A stretch of DNA of 64,000 nucleotides from Cellvibrionaceae bacterium (GTDB lineage Bacteria > Pseudomonadota > Gammaproteobacteria > Pseudomonadales > Cellvibrionaceae). The stretch is taken from assembly GCA_028281575.1 (NCBI GenBank), contig JANQJP010000027.1, positions 36,731 through 100,730 of the forward strand, read 5' to 3'. The notes beneath the pieces were generated by a model. The model did not search any database. It had not been told where the DNA came from and saw nothing but the letters and a program-made list of their open reading frames with translations. Below, piece after piece: positions 20,691-30,000 of this stretch (its first letter is position 1; every line of letters begins with the position of its first letter). The position numbers and the translations under genes are program-made.

Positions 20691-20695
20691 ATGTT

Positions 20696-21139
20696 ATGAA
20701 TGCAATTGATTTAACTCCCCTGTATCGCAGCACCGTTGGTTTCGACCGGGTTGCTTCTTTATTAGATTCCGCTTTGCGCGGGAATCAGAGTACACCAGGC
20801 TATCCGCCCTACAATATCGAAGTTGTTAGAGAAAACGAATACAGTATTTCTCTGGCGGTCGCTGGATTTAACGAAAGCGAATTGGATATTCAGGTAGAAA
20901 ATGGCACGCTTACAGTTTCTGGTGTAAAAAATAAAGACGAAGAAGACAAAAAATATCTTTACCAGGGTATAGCAACGCGATCCTTTGAAAGGAAGTTTAA
21001 TTTGGCTGACTACATAAAAGTAGAAGGCGCAAATTTAGAGAACGGTCTGTTGAAGATAAGTCTTGTAAAAGAAATTCCTGAAGCTATGAAGGCTAAAAAG
21101 ATTAATATAGGTTCAGGTAAACAGATAGAACATAAATAG
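20696..21139 (+). CDS. Small heat-shock protein, Hsp20/alpha-crystallin family
   Basis: 147 aa, IbpA-like. It holds unfolding proteins in a refoldable state for DnaK/ClpB. The alpha-crystallin domain covers about 35-125: YNIEVVRENEYSISLAVAGF, LTVSGVK, and the ending GLLKISLVKEIPE. Its N terminus MNAIDLTPLYRSTVGFDR is typical of IbpA. Control appears double: a sigma-32-type promoter and a probable RNA thermometer. A bidirectional terminator follows. Confidence 0.95.
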   Translation: MNAIDLTPLYRSTVGFDRVASLLDSALRGNQSTPGYPPYNIEVVRENEYSISLAVAGFNESELDIQVENGTLTVSGVKNKDEEDKKYLYQGIATRSFERKFNLADYIKVEGANLENGLLKISLVKEIPEAMKAKKINIGSGKQIEHK

Positions 21140-21140
21140 T

Positions 21141-21170
21141 AAAAAAGCCCGTTTAAAACGGGCTTTTTTA
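21141..21170. terminator. Bidirectional terminator between hsp20 and the yfaZ-like gene
   Basis: AAAAAAGCCCGTTT-AAACGGGCTTTTTT is a symmetric hairpin with an A-run before and a T-run after the GCCCGTTT/AAACGGGC stem. It can end transcription from both convergent genes. Confidence 0.85.
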
Positions 21171-21193
21171 GTTTAACCTTGTATAAGATTCGC

Positions 21194-21745
21194 CTAAATA
21201 TCCAGGCTAAATCCTATGTGAAAACCTCGGTCTATTGCTTCAGAGTCACCGTTGCTGTTTTCAGCTCTCAGGTTTCTTGCCCCCACGTAAATTGCGCTGT
21301 TTTTAAATATTTGATATTGAAGCCTCAAGCTTACATCGATAAACGTGTCGACCCTGTCGTCGAAGGTTAAAAATGATGGTGCGTAATAAACGCTGGACAA
21401 AATGCTGAAATCTTCGATGTCGCGAATTTTAAATTCGAGGTTGCCCCCTAAAGCCAGCGCTGAAAAAATATCAAAGTCACCATCTATAAGATAAAGTTTT
21501 CCGCCAAAGCCGCCACCCAGGTTAGATTGAGCACTAACGGGTTGGTTGGTCCGTGCGCCAATAGAATAGACTTGGCTCTCATCTGTCGCGGTTACGCGTG
21601 CACTAAATAACAGGCCGCTGCTCGCATTAGTGGCATCAAACTGCCCTTGAAAAGTATCCTCGTTCAAATCAATATGAAGTTCGTTCGCGTAAGCGCTTGT
21701 GCAAAACAGTATTGACATGAGCGTCGAGATCGCCAGTTTTTTCAA
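21194..21745 (-). CDS. YfaZ-like outer-membrane beta-barrel protein
   Basis: 183 aa. A signal peptide (MKKLAISTLMSILFCTSAYA, cleaved before NEL) is followed by alternating hydrophobic strands and a C-terminal strand ending in FSLDI, as in small outer-membrane barrels. The glycine-rich NLGGGFGGKLYLID segment and overall length match the YfaZ family, whose function is unknown. It is convergent with hsp20. I am confident of localisation but less of the family name. Confidence 0.75.
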   Translation of the reverse strand: MKKLAISTLMSILFCTSAYANELHIDLNEDTFQGQFDATNASSGLLFSARVTATDESQVYSIGARTNQPVSAQSNLGGGFGGKLYLIDGDFDIFSALALGGNLEFKIRDIEDFSILSSVYYAPSFLTFDDRVDTFIDVSLRLQYQIFKNSAIYVGARNLRAENSNGDSEAIDRGFHIGFSLDI

Positions 21746-21944
21746 AGTGTTTTCCCCCGTGATCGATTAAATGAAATTCGTTTGTATTGGAATGTGAAAT
21801 GACTACTTTAAAATAGGCCCTATAATAGCATCTAGTTCAACAAAGAAGTGAAAGGTATAAACGTATTTGCCGCTAAACAGGTTGTCTTGAGCGGGCGTTT
21901 CTAAAATAACTTACAATTGGCAAAAACCGGTATAGGCAAGCGCA

Positions 21945-24380
21945 TTGAGTAAAAAGAAAAAAGTGCACTCCGATGATCCCTACGCGGATAGAGAGGCGGG
22001 CAACTACGAAAATCCGATTCCCAGTCGTGAATATATTCTGGATGTGCTCGAACAGGCGGACGGTCCTGTGACGCATAAAGTATTGAGTAAGCGGCTCAAA
22101 TTAAAACAAGCTGCTCAGATAGAAGCCTTGCGCCGTCGTTTAATTGCAATGGTGCGAGACGGGCAACTTATCTCAAACCGCAAAGGCGCGTATGGCCTTA
22201 TAAACAAAATGGATCTCATCAAAGGCAGGGTCCTTGCGCACCGAGATGGTTACGGTTTTGTAAGCCTCAGCGACGGTGGTGATGATATTTACTTGTCCAA
22301 CCGGCAGATGCGTAAGGTGTTTGATGGCGATGAAGTGCTCGTGCGCAAGGGGCACGCTAATTTTCGTGGCCAGATGGAGGGTGCCATTGTCGAGGTGTTA
22401 CAGCGCAATACCGTCCAACTCGTCGGTCAGTTAATTGATGATCGGGGTCACTTTTATCTGCGACCCGACAACCCCAAAATTCAGCATGACATCTATATAG
22501 ACCCGGATGCCACGCTCGGTGCCAGCCACGGACAGATTGTTGTTGTCGAGCTTATTCAGCAACCTGGTCGCAATCAGCATCCGCAAGGCAGGGTGAAAGA
22601 AATTTTAGGTGATCACTTGGCGCCAGGCATGGAAATAGATGTTGCAATTCGTTCCTATGGTATTCCACATGACTGGCCAAAAGCCGTTAAAAAGCAAGCT
22701 GCGAAATTCGGTGAAAAGATTTGCGAAGATGACAAAGCGCACCGGCACGACCTGCGTCATTTGCCTTTTATCACTATTGATGGCGAAGACGCGCGCGATT
22801 TTGACGACGCTGTCTATTGTGAAACCAAAACCTCAGGTGGCTGGCGCCTTTTTGTTGCGATTGCAGATGTATCGCATTACGTGGCCCCGGATAGCCCGCT
22901 CGATCAAGAAGCCCAAAAGCGCGGGAATTCGGTGTATTTCCCGAACTTTGTTGTGCCGATGCTGCCCGAGGTATTGTCAAATGGTCTTTGCTCATTAAAT
23001 CCGCTTGTCGATCGTTTGTGTATGGTCTGTGAGATGACGATTAGTGAAGCCGGCCGTGTCAGCGGATACCAATTCTACGAAGCGCTTATGCATTCGAAGG
23101 CGCGCACGACTTACACACAGGTCGGTCAAATTATTGCTGATAGCCGCAAAAAACGCAGTGCTTTGCGCACGCAACTGCGTGATATCGTGCCTCATATTGA
23201 TCAGCTCTATCGGCTTTATCTCCGTCTCCGTGAAGTTCGAGTTTCGCGCGGTGCCATTGACTTTGAAACTGTAGAGACACGAATAGAATTTGATGAAGAT
23301 CGAAAAATAAAACAGATTGTTCCTGTCGTACGCAACGAAGCACACCGCTTGATTGAGGAATGCATGCTCGCGGCAAACGTGTGTGCTGCAAAATTTATGG
23401 AGCAGCATGAAATCCCGTCGCTTTATCGCGTCCACGAGGCGCCCAAGCAGGATAAATTTGAACTGCTTCAGGGATATTTAAGTGAGTTGGGTTTGCATTT
23501 GCCGAGCAGAGAACAGGTGCTGCCGTCCGATTACCAGCGTGTTCTTGAGCAGACGCAAGGACGCGCTGATGCGCACTTGATTCAATCAGTTATGTTGCGT
23601 TCGATGAATCAGGCCTTGTATCAGCCAAATAATCTCGGTCATTTCGGCCTGGCCTATCCCGCATATACGCACTTTACTTCACCGATACGGCGCTACCCGG
23701 ATTTATTGGTCCATCGCGCCATTCGCAGTGTGATTCGTTCGACGCGTGAATCACGTCGAGTAAAGCGTGTTGCGAGCGCGGAAATTATACAAAAGAGTAA
23801 AATATATCCCTACGACGAAAATGCCATGGAGGGTTTTGGCGATCAGTGTTCGCGCACAGAGAGACGCGCCGATGATGCCACCCGCGACGTTGTCAGTTGG
23901 CTCAAATGTGAATATTTGCAAGATCACGTCGGCTACGAATTTGAAGGCGTTATTAGCAGCGTGACGAGCTTTGGTTTATTTGTTGAGTTAAAAGATCTGT
24001 ACGTCGAAGGCTTAGTCCATATTACGAGCTTGCCACACGACTATTACCGCTTTGACCCCGGAAAATATCGTCTGGTCGGTGAGCGCAATCGACAAATATA
24101 TAAACTAGGTGATGTTTTGCGTGTGCAGGTGTCGCGCGTGAGTTTGGACGAACGCAAAATCGATTTTGAATTGGTTGATAAAAAGACGCGGAAAAAGCGG
24201 GGCAGGGCAGCAACGAAACAACATGTAGCCGTGGAATCTGCTTCGACTCGAGCACCCCGAGTACGCGCTGTGAAGGATGTACCGGCTACGCAAAAAGATA
24301 ATGACTCGCCGCCAAAGCGAGACAAGGATAGGAAGTCCAAAAAAAGTAAGTCCAATAAAAAGAAGAATCAAAAAAAATAG
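21945..24380 (+). CDS. rnr: Ribonuclease R
   Basis: 811 aa, starting at TTG 21945 (MSKKKKVHSD) with only a weak Shine-Dalgarno; no better start is available. RNase R is a processive 3'-5' exonuclease that unwinds structured RNA. In order it has an N-terminal winged helix (about 20-90), cold-shock domains, the RNB domain with the catalytic DGEDARDFDDAVYC around residue 280, an S1 domain (about 660-745), and a Lys-rich basic tail. rlmB follows 23 bases downstream, as is usual. Confidence 0.97.
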   Translation: MSKKKKVHSDDPYADREAGNYENPIPSREYILDVLEQADGPVTHKVLSKRLKLKQAAQIEALRRRLIAMVRDGQLISNRKGAYGLINKMDLIKGRVLAHRDGYGFVSLSDGGDDIYLSNRQMRKVFDGDEVLVRKGHANFRGQMEGAIVEVLQRNTVQLVGQLIDDRGHFYLRPDNPKIQHDIYIDPDATLGASHGQIVVVELIQQPGRNQHPQGRVKEILGDHLAPGMEIDVAIRSYGIPHDWPKAVKKQAAKFGEKICEDDKAHRHDLRHLPFITIDGEDARDFDDAVYCETKTSGGWRLFVAIADVSHYVAPDSPLDQEAQKRGNSVYFPNFVVPMLPEVLSNGLCSLNPLVDRLCMVCEMTISEAGRVSGYQFYEALMHSKARTTYTQVGQIIADSRKKRSALRTQLRDIVPHIDQLYRLYLRLREVRVSRGAIDFETVETRIEFDEDRKIKQIVPVVRNEAHRLIEECMLAANVCAAKFMEQHEIPSLYRVHEAPKQDKFELLQGYLSELGLHLPSREQVLPSDYQRVLEQTQGRADAHLIQSVMLRSMNQALYQPNNLGHFGLAYPAYTHFTSPIRRYPDLLVHRAIRSVIRSTRESRRVKRVASAEIIQKSKIYPYDENAMEGFGDQCSRTERRADDATRDVVSWLKCEYLQDHVGYEFEGVISSVTSFGLFVELKDLYVEGLVHITSLPHDYYRFDPGKYRLVGERNRQIYKLGDVLRVQVSRVSLDERKIDFELVDKKTRKKRGRAATKQHVAVESASTRAPRVRAVKDVPATQKDNDSPPKRDKDRKSKKSKSNKKKNQKK

Positions 24381-24403
24381 CTGTTTAAGAGAAACTATTA
24401 GCT

Positions 24404-25141
24404 GTGAAAGCAACTGAACGAGTCTTTGGTTTTCACCCGCTGGAAACACTGCTAAAGGTGGCACCTGCGCGGATCAAACAAGTGTATCTGTTGCGCGGTC
24501 GCCAAGACAAACGCGCTCAACAGTTAGATGCGCTGTTGGCGAAGGAACATATTTCGATACAGGTGATGGATCGGGCGCAGCTCGATGAGTTATGCGAAGG
24601 CCGGCATCAGGGTGTTGTCGCCGATGTTGTGCCAATGAAAGCGTATGACGAAACGGATTTGTATAAACTTGTCGCCAACGCTTCGGGTACTCCGTTAATA
24701 CTTGTTCTGGACGGTGTGACCGATCCGCACAACTTAGGCGCGTGTTTGCGCACTGCCGATGCGGTGGGGGTGAACGCTTTGGTTGTTCCCAAAGACAATT
24801 CTGCGAGTTTGACAGATGTTGCGCGCAAGGTTGCGTCCGGAGCTGCGGATACGGTTCCATTAATCAGTGTTACCAACCTGGCTCGGTGCTTAAAAAAACT
24901 TCAGGAACTCGGTTTGTGGGTGACCGGAACCGCAGGGGAAGCGCAACAAGCGTTATTCAGTGCTGATCTTCGTGGGCCGAGAGTCATTGTTGTCGGTGCT
25001 GAGGGCAAGGGCATGCGAAGATTGACAAAAGAATGTTGCGACGAACTCGTAAAAATACCCATGCTCGGCGAAGTATCGAGCCTTAATGTGTCTGTAGCAA
25101 CTGGCGTAGTATTGTTTGAAGTGGTGCGACAAAACCTATAG
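24404..25141 (+). CDS. rlmB: 23S rRNA (guanosine-2251-2'-O)-methyltransferase
   Basis: 245 aa from GTG 24404. A small N-terminal substrate-binding domain (1-75) precedes the SPOUT knot domain. The three SpoU motifs are DPHNLGACLRTADA, VVGAEGKGMR and IPMLGEVSSLNVSVATG. It methylates G2251 of 23S rRNA in the peptidyl-transferase P-loop. It is cotranscribed with rnr by spacing. Confidence 0.97.
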   Translation: MKATERVFGFHPLETLLKVAPARIKQVYLLRGRQDKRAQQLDALLAKEHISIQVMDRAQLDELCEGRHQGVVADVVPMKAYDETDLYKLVANASGTPLILVLDGVTDPHNLGACLRTADAVGVNALVVPKDNSASLTDVARKVASGAADTVPLISVTNLARCLKKLQELGLWVTGTAGEAQQALFSADLRGPRVIVVGAEGKGMRRLTKECCDELVKIPMLGEVSSLNVSVATGVVLFEVVRQNL

Positions 25142-25158
25142 ACCGAGAGAAAAGGCAA

Positions 25159-26148
25159 ATGCGTGTAGCCGTCTTTAGCGCGAAACCTTATGACAAGGAG
25201 TATCTCGCCGCACATAACCGCGCGCGTCATGAGTTAACTTTTTTTGCGCCGCAATTGAACGAAGACACGGCCCCGATGGTCAAGAAGTTTGACGCGGTGT
25301 GCTGTTTTGTTAACGATATTCTTAATGAAAAGGTGATCAAGCGGCTCGCTAAGTCTGGCGTCAAACTAGTTGCTCTGCGTTGCGCTGGTTACAACAACAT
25401 CGATCTGGAAGCGGCAAAAAAAGCAAATATTGTTGTTTGTCGCGTGCCTGAATATTCTCCATATACAGTTGCAGAGCACGCGGTTGCGCTGATTATGAAT
25501 TTGAATCGCAATATTCATCGCGCATTTAACCGGATCAGAGAAAATGACTATTCGCTGATGGGTTTAGAGGGGTTTGAGTTACACGGTAAAACTGTTGGTG
25601 TGCTCGGGACCGGCGCGATAGGTGTCGCTTTTGCCAATATTATGCGGGGCTTTGGTTGCCAGGTTATTGGTTACGATCCAAAGGAAAATAAAACCTTTGC
25701 GCGTGTTGGTCATTACGTGGGCCTGGAGGACTTTTGGTCCCATAGCGACATTATATCGCTTCACTGTCCGTTAATTCCGCCGACTTATCACATCATTAAC
25801 GATGAATCGATCGCTGCGATGAAAAGTGGCGTTATGCTCATTAACACCAGTCGTGGCGGCCTCGTGGACACTAAGGCGGTGATTGAAGCGCTTAAAGTCG
25901 GCAAGATCGGTTACCTGGGGTTGGATGTCTACGAAGAGGAGGCGGGCCTGTTTTTTGAGGATTATTCAAACCGGGTAATTACGGATGATATTTTTGCGCG
26001 TCTGCTTACGTTCCCTAATGTTGTTGTCACCGGGCATCAAGCTTTCTTTAGTAAGGAAGCGCTTGCGGCAATTGCCATCACAACTATCAATAATATCGAC
26101 GCATTCGCTAAGGGTACACTGGACCAAAGCCACGTCGTAAGTGTTTGA
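25159..26148 (+). CDS. ldhA: D-lactate dehydrogenase (fermentative, LdhA type)
   Basis: 329 aa, the length of Pseudomonas LdhA. It is a 2-hydroxyacid dehydrogenase that interconverts pyruvate and D-lactate with NADH. Residues 1-100 form the catalytic-domain start, with RCAGYNNIDL. The Rossmann motif GVLGTGAIG is near 145-155. Catalytic residues lie in NTSRGGLVD (Arg), DVYEEEAGLFFED (Glu) and VTGHQAFFS (His). It lies 17 bases after rlmB, interrupting the rlmB-rpsF adjacency I know from Pseudomonas. Confidence 0.9.
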   Translation: MRVAVFSAKPYDKEYLAAHNRARHELTFFAPQLNEDTAPMVKKFDAVCCFVNDILNEKVIKRLAKSGVKLVALRCAGYNNIDLEAAKKANIVVCRVPEYSPYTVAEHAVALIMNLNRNIHRAFNRIRENDYSLMGLEGFELHGKTVGVLGTGAIGVAFANIMRGFGCQVIGYDPKENKTFARVGHYVGLEDFWSHSDIISLHCPLIPPTYHIINDESIAAMKSGVMLINTSRGGLVDTKAVIEALKVGKIGYLGLDVYEEEAGLFFEDYSNRVITDDIFARLLTFPNVVVTGHQAFFSKEALAAIAITTINNIDAFAKGTLDQSHVVSV

Positions 26149-26175
26149 AAGCCGCTATGTTCCGCAGTTCTGGGG

Positions 26176-26293
26176 GCGGTTGCAATTTAACCGCATCCCA
26201 AATAGAATACGCCGCCCTTCTGGATGCCCCAGTCGGAATTTTAAACTCCTTGCTTCACCGTAGTCGCACGGGAAGCTTGAAACCCGTAAGGAG
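26176..26293 (+). promoter_or_regulatory. Structured leader of the rpsF-rpsR operon
   Basis: The 150-base gap before rpsF can fold. There is a 6-bp hairpin GCGGTT/AACCGC (26176-26194), an alternative long-range pairing GGGCGG (26174-26179) with CCGCCC (26212-26217), and a hairpin ACGGG/CCCGT (26268-26287) touching the Shine-Dalgarno TAAGGAG. Many bacteria regulate this operon by S6:S18 binding to such a leader. Whether this one has the specific CCG-containing binding motif I cannot confirm by eye. Confidence 0.4.
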
Positions 26294-26298
26294 ACCAC

Positions 26299-26742
26299 AT
26301 GCGTCACTACGAAATCGTGTTTCTGGTCCACCCTGACCAGAGCGAGCAGGTACCTGGTATGGTCGAACGCTATAGTGAAACCATCACCAAAGACGGCGGT
26401 AAGATCCATCGTCTGGAGGATTGGGGACGACGTCATTTGGCGTACTCCATCAATAAAATTCATAAAGCTCATTACATCCTGATTAACTGTGAAACTTCTA
26501 ACGAAGCGTTAGAGGAGCTCACCACAAACTTTCGCTACAACGATGCCGTATTGCGTCATTTGGTCGTGCGCTTAGATGAAGCGGTGACCGAAGAATCGCC
26601 GATTATGAAAGCGGAAAAAGAAAGCCGTGAGCGCAAAAATCGTGTGGAGCAACGCAGCCAAGATGTTGATGAAAACCTGGAAGAAGATAATGATTCAGGT
26701 GATGTCGATGAAGAAATCACTGATAGTGTAGAGGGAGAATAG
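26299..26742 (+). CDS. rpsF: 30S ribosomal protein S6
   Basis: 147 aa, with [18 protein letters not shown] at the start and the core [16 protein letters not shown]. It binds S18 and the central domain of 16S rRNA. The C-terminal tail (about 110-147) is long and acidic ([12 protein letters not shown]), a variable feature that in enterics accepts Glu residues added by RimK. It has a strong TAAGGAG site, and rpsR follows after 2 bases. Confidence 0.98.
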   Translation: MRHYEIVFLVHPDQSEQVPGMVERYSETITKDGGKIHRLEDWGRRHLAYSINKIHKAHYILINCETSNEALEELTTNFRYNDAVLRHLVVRLDEAVTEESPIMKAEKESRERKNRVEQRSQDVDENLEEDNDSGDVDEEITDSVEGE

Positions 26743-26744
26743 AC

Positions 26745-26975
26745 ATGGCTCGTTTTTTTCGCCGTCGTAAGTTCTGTCGTTTTTCCGCAGAAGGCGTTAA
26801 ACAAATTGATTACAAAGACTTGGATACTTTGAAAGCCTATATTTCTGAAACAGGTAAAATTGTTCCAAGCCGTATTACTGGAACCAAAGCCAAGTATCAG
26901 CGTCAGTTAGCAACAGCTATTAAGCGCGCGCGCTATATCGCTTTGCTGCCTTATACAGACGCACACGATCAATAG
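26745..26975 (+). CDS. rpsR: 30S ribosomal protein S18
   Basis: 76 aa, full family length. The [12 protein letters not shown] start, [19 protein letters not shown] and the C-terminal [18 protein letters not shown] are diagnostic. It pairs with S6 on the small-subunit platform. Confidence 0.98.
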   Translation: MARFFRRRKFCRFSAEGVKQIDYKDLDTLKAYISETGKIVPSRITGTKAKYQRQLATAIKRARYIALLPYTDAHDQ

Positions 26976-27009
26976 TTAAGTTTTATTAGAGTGGCCGAGA
27001 ACACAACGT

Positions 27010-27918
27010 ATGTTTAAGGCACTTGCTGAATTCGTAATGCGTGGCCGTTTTCAGGCCATAGGCGTTGTTTTAATAGGAAGCGGCGCCTCATTTGTATTGA
27101 ATGGCATTTTTGGGTTGTTGGCGCTAATGTCGCAGGGCGCGCTGGGCCTCGTTACATTGAGGCTGGGTTGGCAGCAGGGTCTTATTGTTACCTTGTGGGC
27201 TAGCCTGCCGGCCTTTGCCACGTTATGGCTTGGTTATGTGCCAGAGCCTTTGGCGTTTGCAAGCGTAGCGGGGTTTTTCGTCGGTTATCTCGCCTGTTGC
27301 AGTCTGCGATACAGCGTGTCGTGGTCAACGGCCATACTTGTAGCCGTTTGCGGTGCAGCGTTGGCCTCGCTGCTTATTGTCGGTGTTGCTAATACGGTAG
27401 CTGATGATATTGCTGCATTTTTTGCAGAGCTTTCTCAGGCGGCAAATGACGAAAACAGCGAGGTTGTCGCGCAGTTTATTGGTGTATGGACCGTGCCAAA
27501 GGCCGCAGGCATGATTGCCTATGGTATTGGTATTAGCGCGATACTCGGTTTGCTCGTTGCCCGTTGGTGGCAAGCGCTTTTGTATAACCCGGGTGGCTTT
27601 AAACAAGAGTTCCACGCACTGAGGCTGCCCGTGTGGATAAGCGCGCTCAGTGTGGTTGCGGTGGCCTATTTTTATAGCCTTGGAGACCAGTTTCTATTTT
27701 GGAGTGCTCTCTTTGGTTTGCCGCTGTTTTTTGCAGGGCTTGGTATGGCGCATTGGCTCATTGCACGGTTTGCGCTTGGCGTACCCGCAGCGGTCGCGCT
27801 ATATGCGGCTTTGGTACTGGTTTCGCCGTTTAGCGGCTTGGTTTTAATGGCGCTGGCGCTGCAAGATTCAGTGGTAGACGTGAGAAAGAAATTGAAAATT
27901 GATCAGTCACATGACTGA
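27010..27918 (+). CDS. DUF2232 family inner-membrane protein
   Basis: 302 aa with about eight hydrophobic segments, beginning about 18-40, 45-60, 78-100 and 103-125 and continuing to 250-285. A short acidic soluble loop (about 132-152, AANDENSEV) breaks the series. The C terminus is basic and cytoplasmic (VVDVRKKLKI). It is the uncharacterised membrane protein normally found between rpsR and rplI in pseudomonads and relatives (PA4933-like). Function unknown; rplI follows 18 bases later. Confidence 0.85.
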   Translation: MFKALAEFVMRGRFQAIGVVLIGSGASFVLNGIFGLLALMSQGALGLVTLRLGWQQGLIVTLWASLPAFATLWLGYVPEPLAFASVAGFFVGYLACCSLRYSVSWSTAILVAVCGAALASLLIVGVANTVADDIAAFFAELSQAANDENSEVVAQFIGVWTVPKAAGMIAYGIGISAILGLLVARWWQALLYNPGGFKQEFHALRLPVWISALSVVAVAYFYSLGDQFLFWSALFGLPLFFAGLGMAHWLIARFALGVPAAVALYAALVLVSPFSGLVLMALALQDSVVDVRKKLKIDQSHD

Positions 27919-27936
27919 GTAATAGAGGAAAACCTT

Positions 27937-28383
27937 ATGGAAGTCATACTTCTAGATAAAGTCGGTAAGTTAGGTACCGTCGGAGACAAGGTCAATGTAA
28001 AAGCAGGCTTCGGTCGCAACTTTTTGATCCCCCAAGGTAAAGCTATTCCCGCGACAGATGCTAATGTTGCCGAGTTTGAGGCACGCAGAGCCGAACTCGA
28101 AGCCGCAGCTGCAGATAAGAAAATTGCTGCTCAAGCGCGTGCCGGGCAGCTTGAAGATGTAAAAGTGTTGATCCAGGCGAATGCCGGTGAAGAAGGCAAG
28201 CTTTTCGGCTCAATTGGCGCGCGTGACATCGCTGAAGCTATTACCGCAGCGGGTGTTGACGTGAGCAAGTCAGAAGTAAAACTGCCTGAGGGTACTTTGC
28301 GCGAAATTGGCGAGTATCAGATCGACATTCAGCTGCATGTCGAAGTCACTCAGCAAGTGGACGTTATCGTCGAAGCAGAATAA
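27937..28383 (+). CDS. rplI: 50S ribosomal protein L9
   Basis: 148 aa. The N-terminal 23S-binding domain ([28 protein letters not shown]) is followed by a long helix and a C-terminal domain with [16 protein letters not shown]. It has an AGAGGAA ribosome-binding site. It completes the rpsF-rpsR-DUF2232-rplI operon. Confidence 0.98.
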   Translation: MEVILLDKVGKLGTVGDKVNVKAGFGRNFLIPQGKAIPATDANVAEFEARRAELEAAAADKKIAAQARAGQLEDVKVLIQANAGEEGKLFGSIGARDIAEAITAAGVDVSKSEVKLPEGTLREIGEYQIDIQLHVEVTQQVDVIVEAE

Positions 28384-28521
28384 GTGCTTTATGCCGCCGG
28401 GTGGTGTTGCTTGTCCGGCGAGCCTCATCTAAGATTCCTGGACGTTATCCTAGGGTCTTATCGCAGTTAGGTGTCAGAGCTACTAATGTAGTTTCGGCGC
28501 CTAATTTGTTTTTCTAAATCT

Positions 28522-29916
28522 ATGCCTGAAGCCGATCCCATCGCCCTCCCCTCCAGCGAACCGCCAGTGCTTGAGGAGACCAAGCTTCCTTTTTCCATGG
28601 AAGCGGAACAGTCTGTACTCGGTGGTCTAATGCACAATCCAGTGCACTTTGACGCCGTTGCTGAGCTTCTCGGCGAGTCAGATTTTTTCAAGCAAGCCCA
28701 TCAACAGATCTTCGCGGTCATGGTTGCGTTGATCGAAACTGATGCGCCTATAGATGTCATTACCGTTTCCGAGGCGCTGAGCCAGCGCGAAGAGTTAGAA
28801 AGTGTTGGCGGTTTGGAATATTTATCCGACCTTGCAACGGGGGTTCCCGGTAGCGAGAACGTTGCCGCCTACGCGAAAATTGTTCGGGAAAATGCAACGT
28901 TCCGGCAGATTATATCCACGGCTACCGAAGTCACGCGTGCCGGTTATAACCCCTCTGGTTTAAGCGCGGAAGACGTGTTGCAGTTAGCGGAGCGGCGCTT
29001 TCTCGAGGTCGCCGAGGGGCGGCCGAAAGACGGTGGGTTCGAGGATGTGAACGCGCTGTTGAAAGAGACGCTGCAAAAAATTGATGAGCGGACCAAGAAC
29101 CAGCAAGACATTACCGGCTTGGCGACGGGCCTTAACGACTTGAATGAAAAGACGTCGGGTTGGCAGCCAGGTGAGCTTATCGTTTTAGCGGCCCGACCTT
29201 CAATGGGGAAAACCGCGCTGGCCTTAAATTTTGTCGAAGCTGCGTTGATGGCGCAGGCGAAGCCCGTTTTGGTTTTTAGTTTAGAGATGCCCGCCGATTC
29301 ACTCGTTATGCGGATGATGTCGTCACTGGGCCGTATTGATCAAAGTGGTATGAGGTCTGGCAAATTAAGCGAGGATGACTGGCCAAAGTTGGATCTCGCT
29401 GTACGAAAACTCAAAGATAAAAAGTTATTTATCGACGACACTTCAGGTATCACACCGAGCGAAATGCGTGCTCGAGTTCGCCGCATTGCACGCGAGCATG
29501 GGGAGCCGGCACTCATCATGGTCGATTACCTGCAACTGATGTCGCTTTCCGGTTTCACCGAGGGACGCACTCAGGAAATATCCGAGATTTCGCGGTCAAT
29601 GAAAGCCATGGCGCGTGAGTACAATTGCCCTGTTATTGCGCTGTCGCAGCTCAACCGGGGGGTTGAGCAGCGGCCGAATAAAAGGCCTATGAACTCAGAC
29701 TTACGTGAATCTGGAGCGATTGAGCAGGATGCTGATGTGATCCTGTTTATCTACCGCGATGAATACTACAACGAGGATAGCCCCGACAAAGGTATGGCAG
29801 AGATCATTATCGGCAAGCAGCGCAACGGTGAAACCGGAACGGTCAAAGCGGCATGGCTGGGCAAGTTTACACGTTTCGACAACTTGGCGTTTGAGTATCA
29901 AGGTCAGTCTGAATAA
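28522..29916 (+). CDS. dnaB: Replicative DNA helicase DnaB
   Basis: 464 aa. The N-terminal domain (about 25-125; MEAEQSVLGGLMHNP) is followed by a linker and the RecA-like motor domain. Walker A is ARPSMGKTALALN, Walker B is LIMVDYLQLM, and NSDLRESGAIEQDADVI is the conserved arginine-finger region. It unwinds DNA at the fork as a hexamer. No intein or insertion is seen. Confidence 0.98.
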   Translation: MPEADPIALPSSEPPVLEETKLPFSMEAEQSVLGGLMHNPVHFDAVAELLGESDFFKQAHQQIFAVMVALIETDAPIDVITVSEALSQREELESVGGLEYLSDLATGVPGSENVAAYAKIVRENATFRQIISTATEVTRAGYNPSGLSAEDVLQLAERRFLEVAEGRPKDGGFEDVNALLKETLQKIDERTKNQQDITGLATGLNDLNEKTSGWQPGELIVLAARPSMGKTALALNFVEAALMAQAKPVLVFSLEMPADSLVMRMMSSLGRIDQSGMRSGKLSEDDWPKLDLAVRKLKDKKLFIDDTSGITPSEMRARVRRIAREHGEPALIMVDYLQLMSLSGFTEGRTQEISEISRSMKAMAREYNCPVIALSQLNRGVEQRPNKRPMNSDLRESGAIEQDADVILFIYRDEYYNEDSPDKGMAEIIIGKQRNGETGTVKAAWLGKFTRFDNLAFEYQGQSE

Positions 29917-30000
29917 GCCCATCCGCCGTCTTCGATCAAATCTTGAACACGCAATAGGCAGCATGTAAACTCGCCGCCTTTCAATTGCACAGGTCCTGAG

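Noticed and set aside
26145..26336. 63-codon frame before and into rpsF
   Set aside because: It overlaps the structured leader and the rpsF start in another frame, with no ribosome-binding site.
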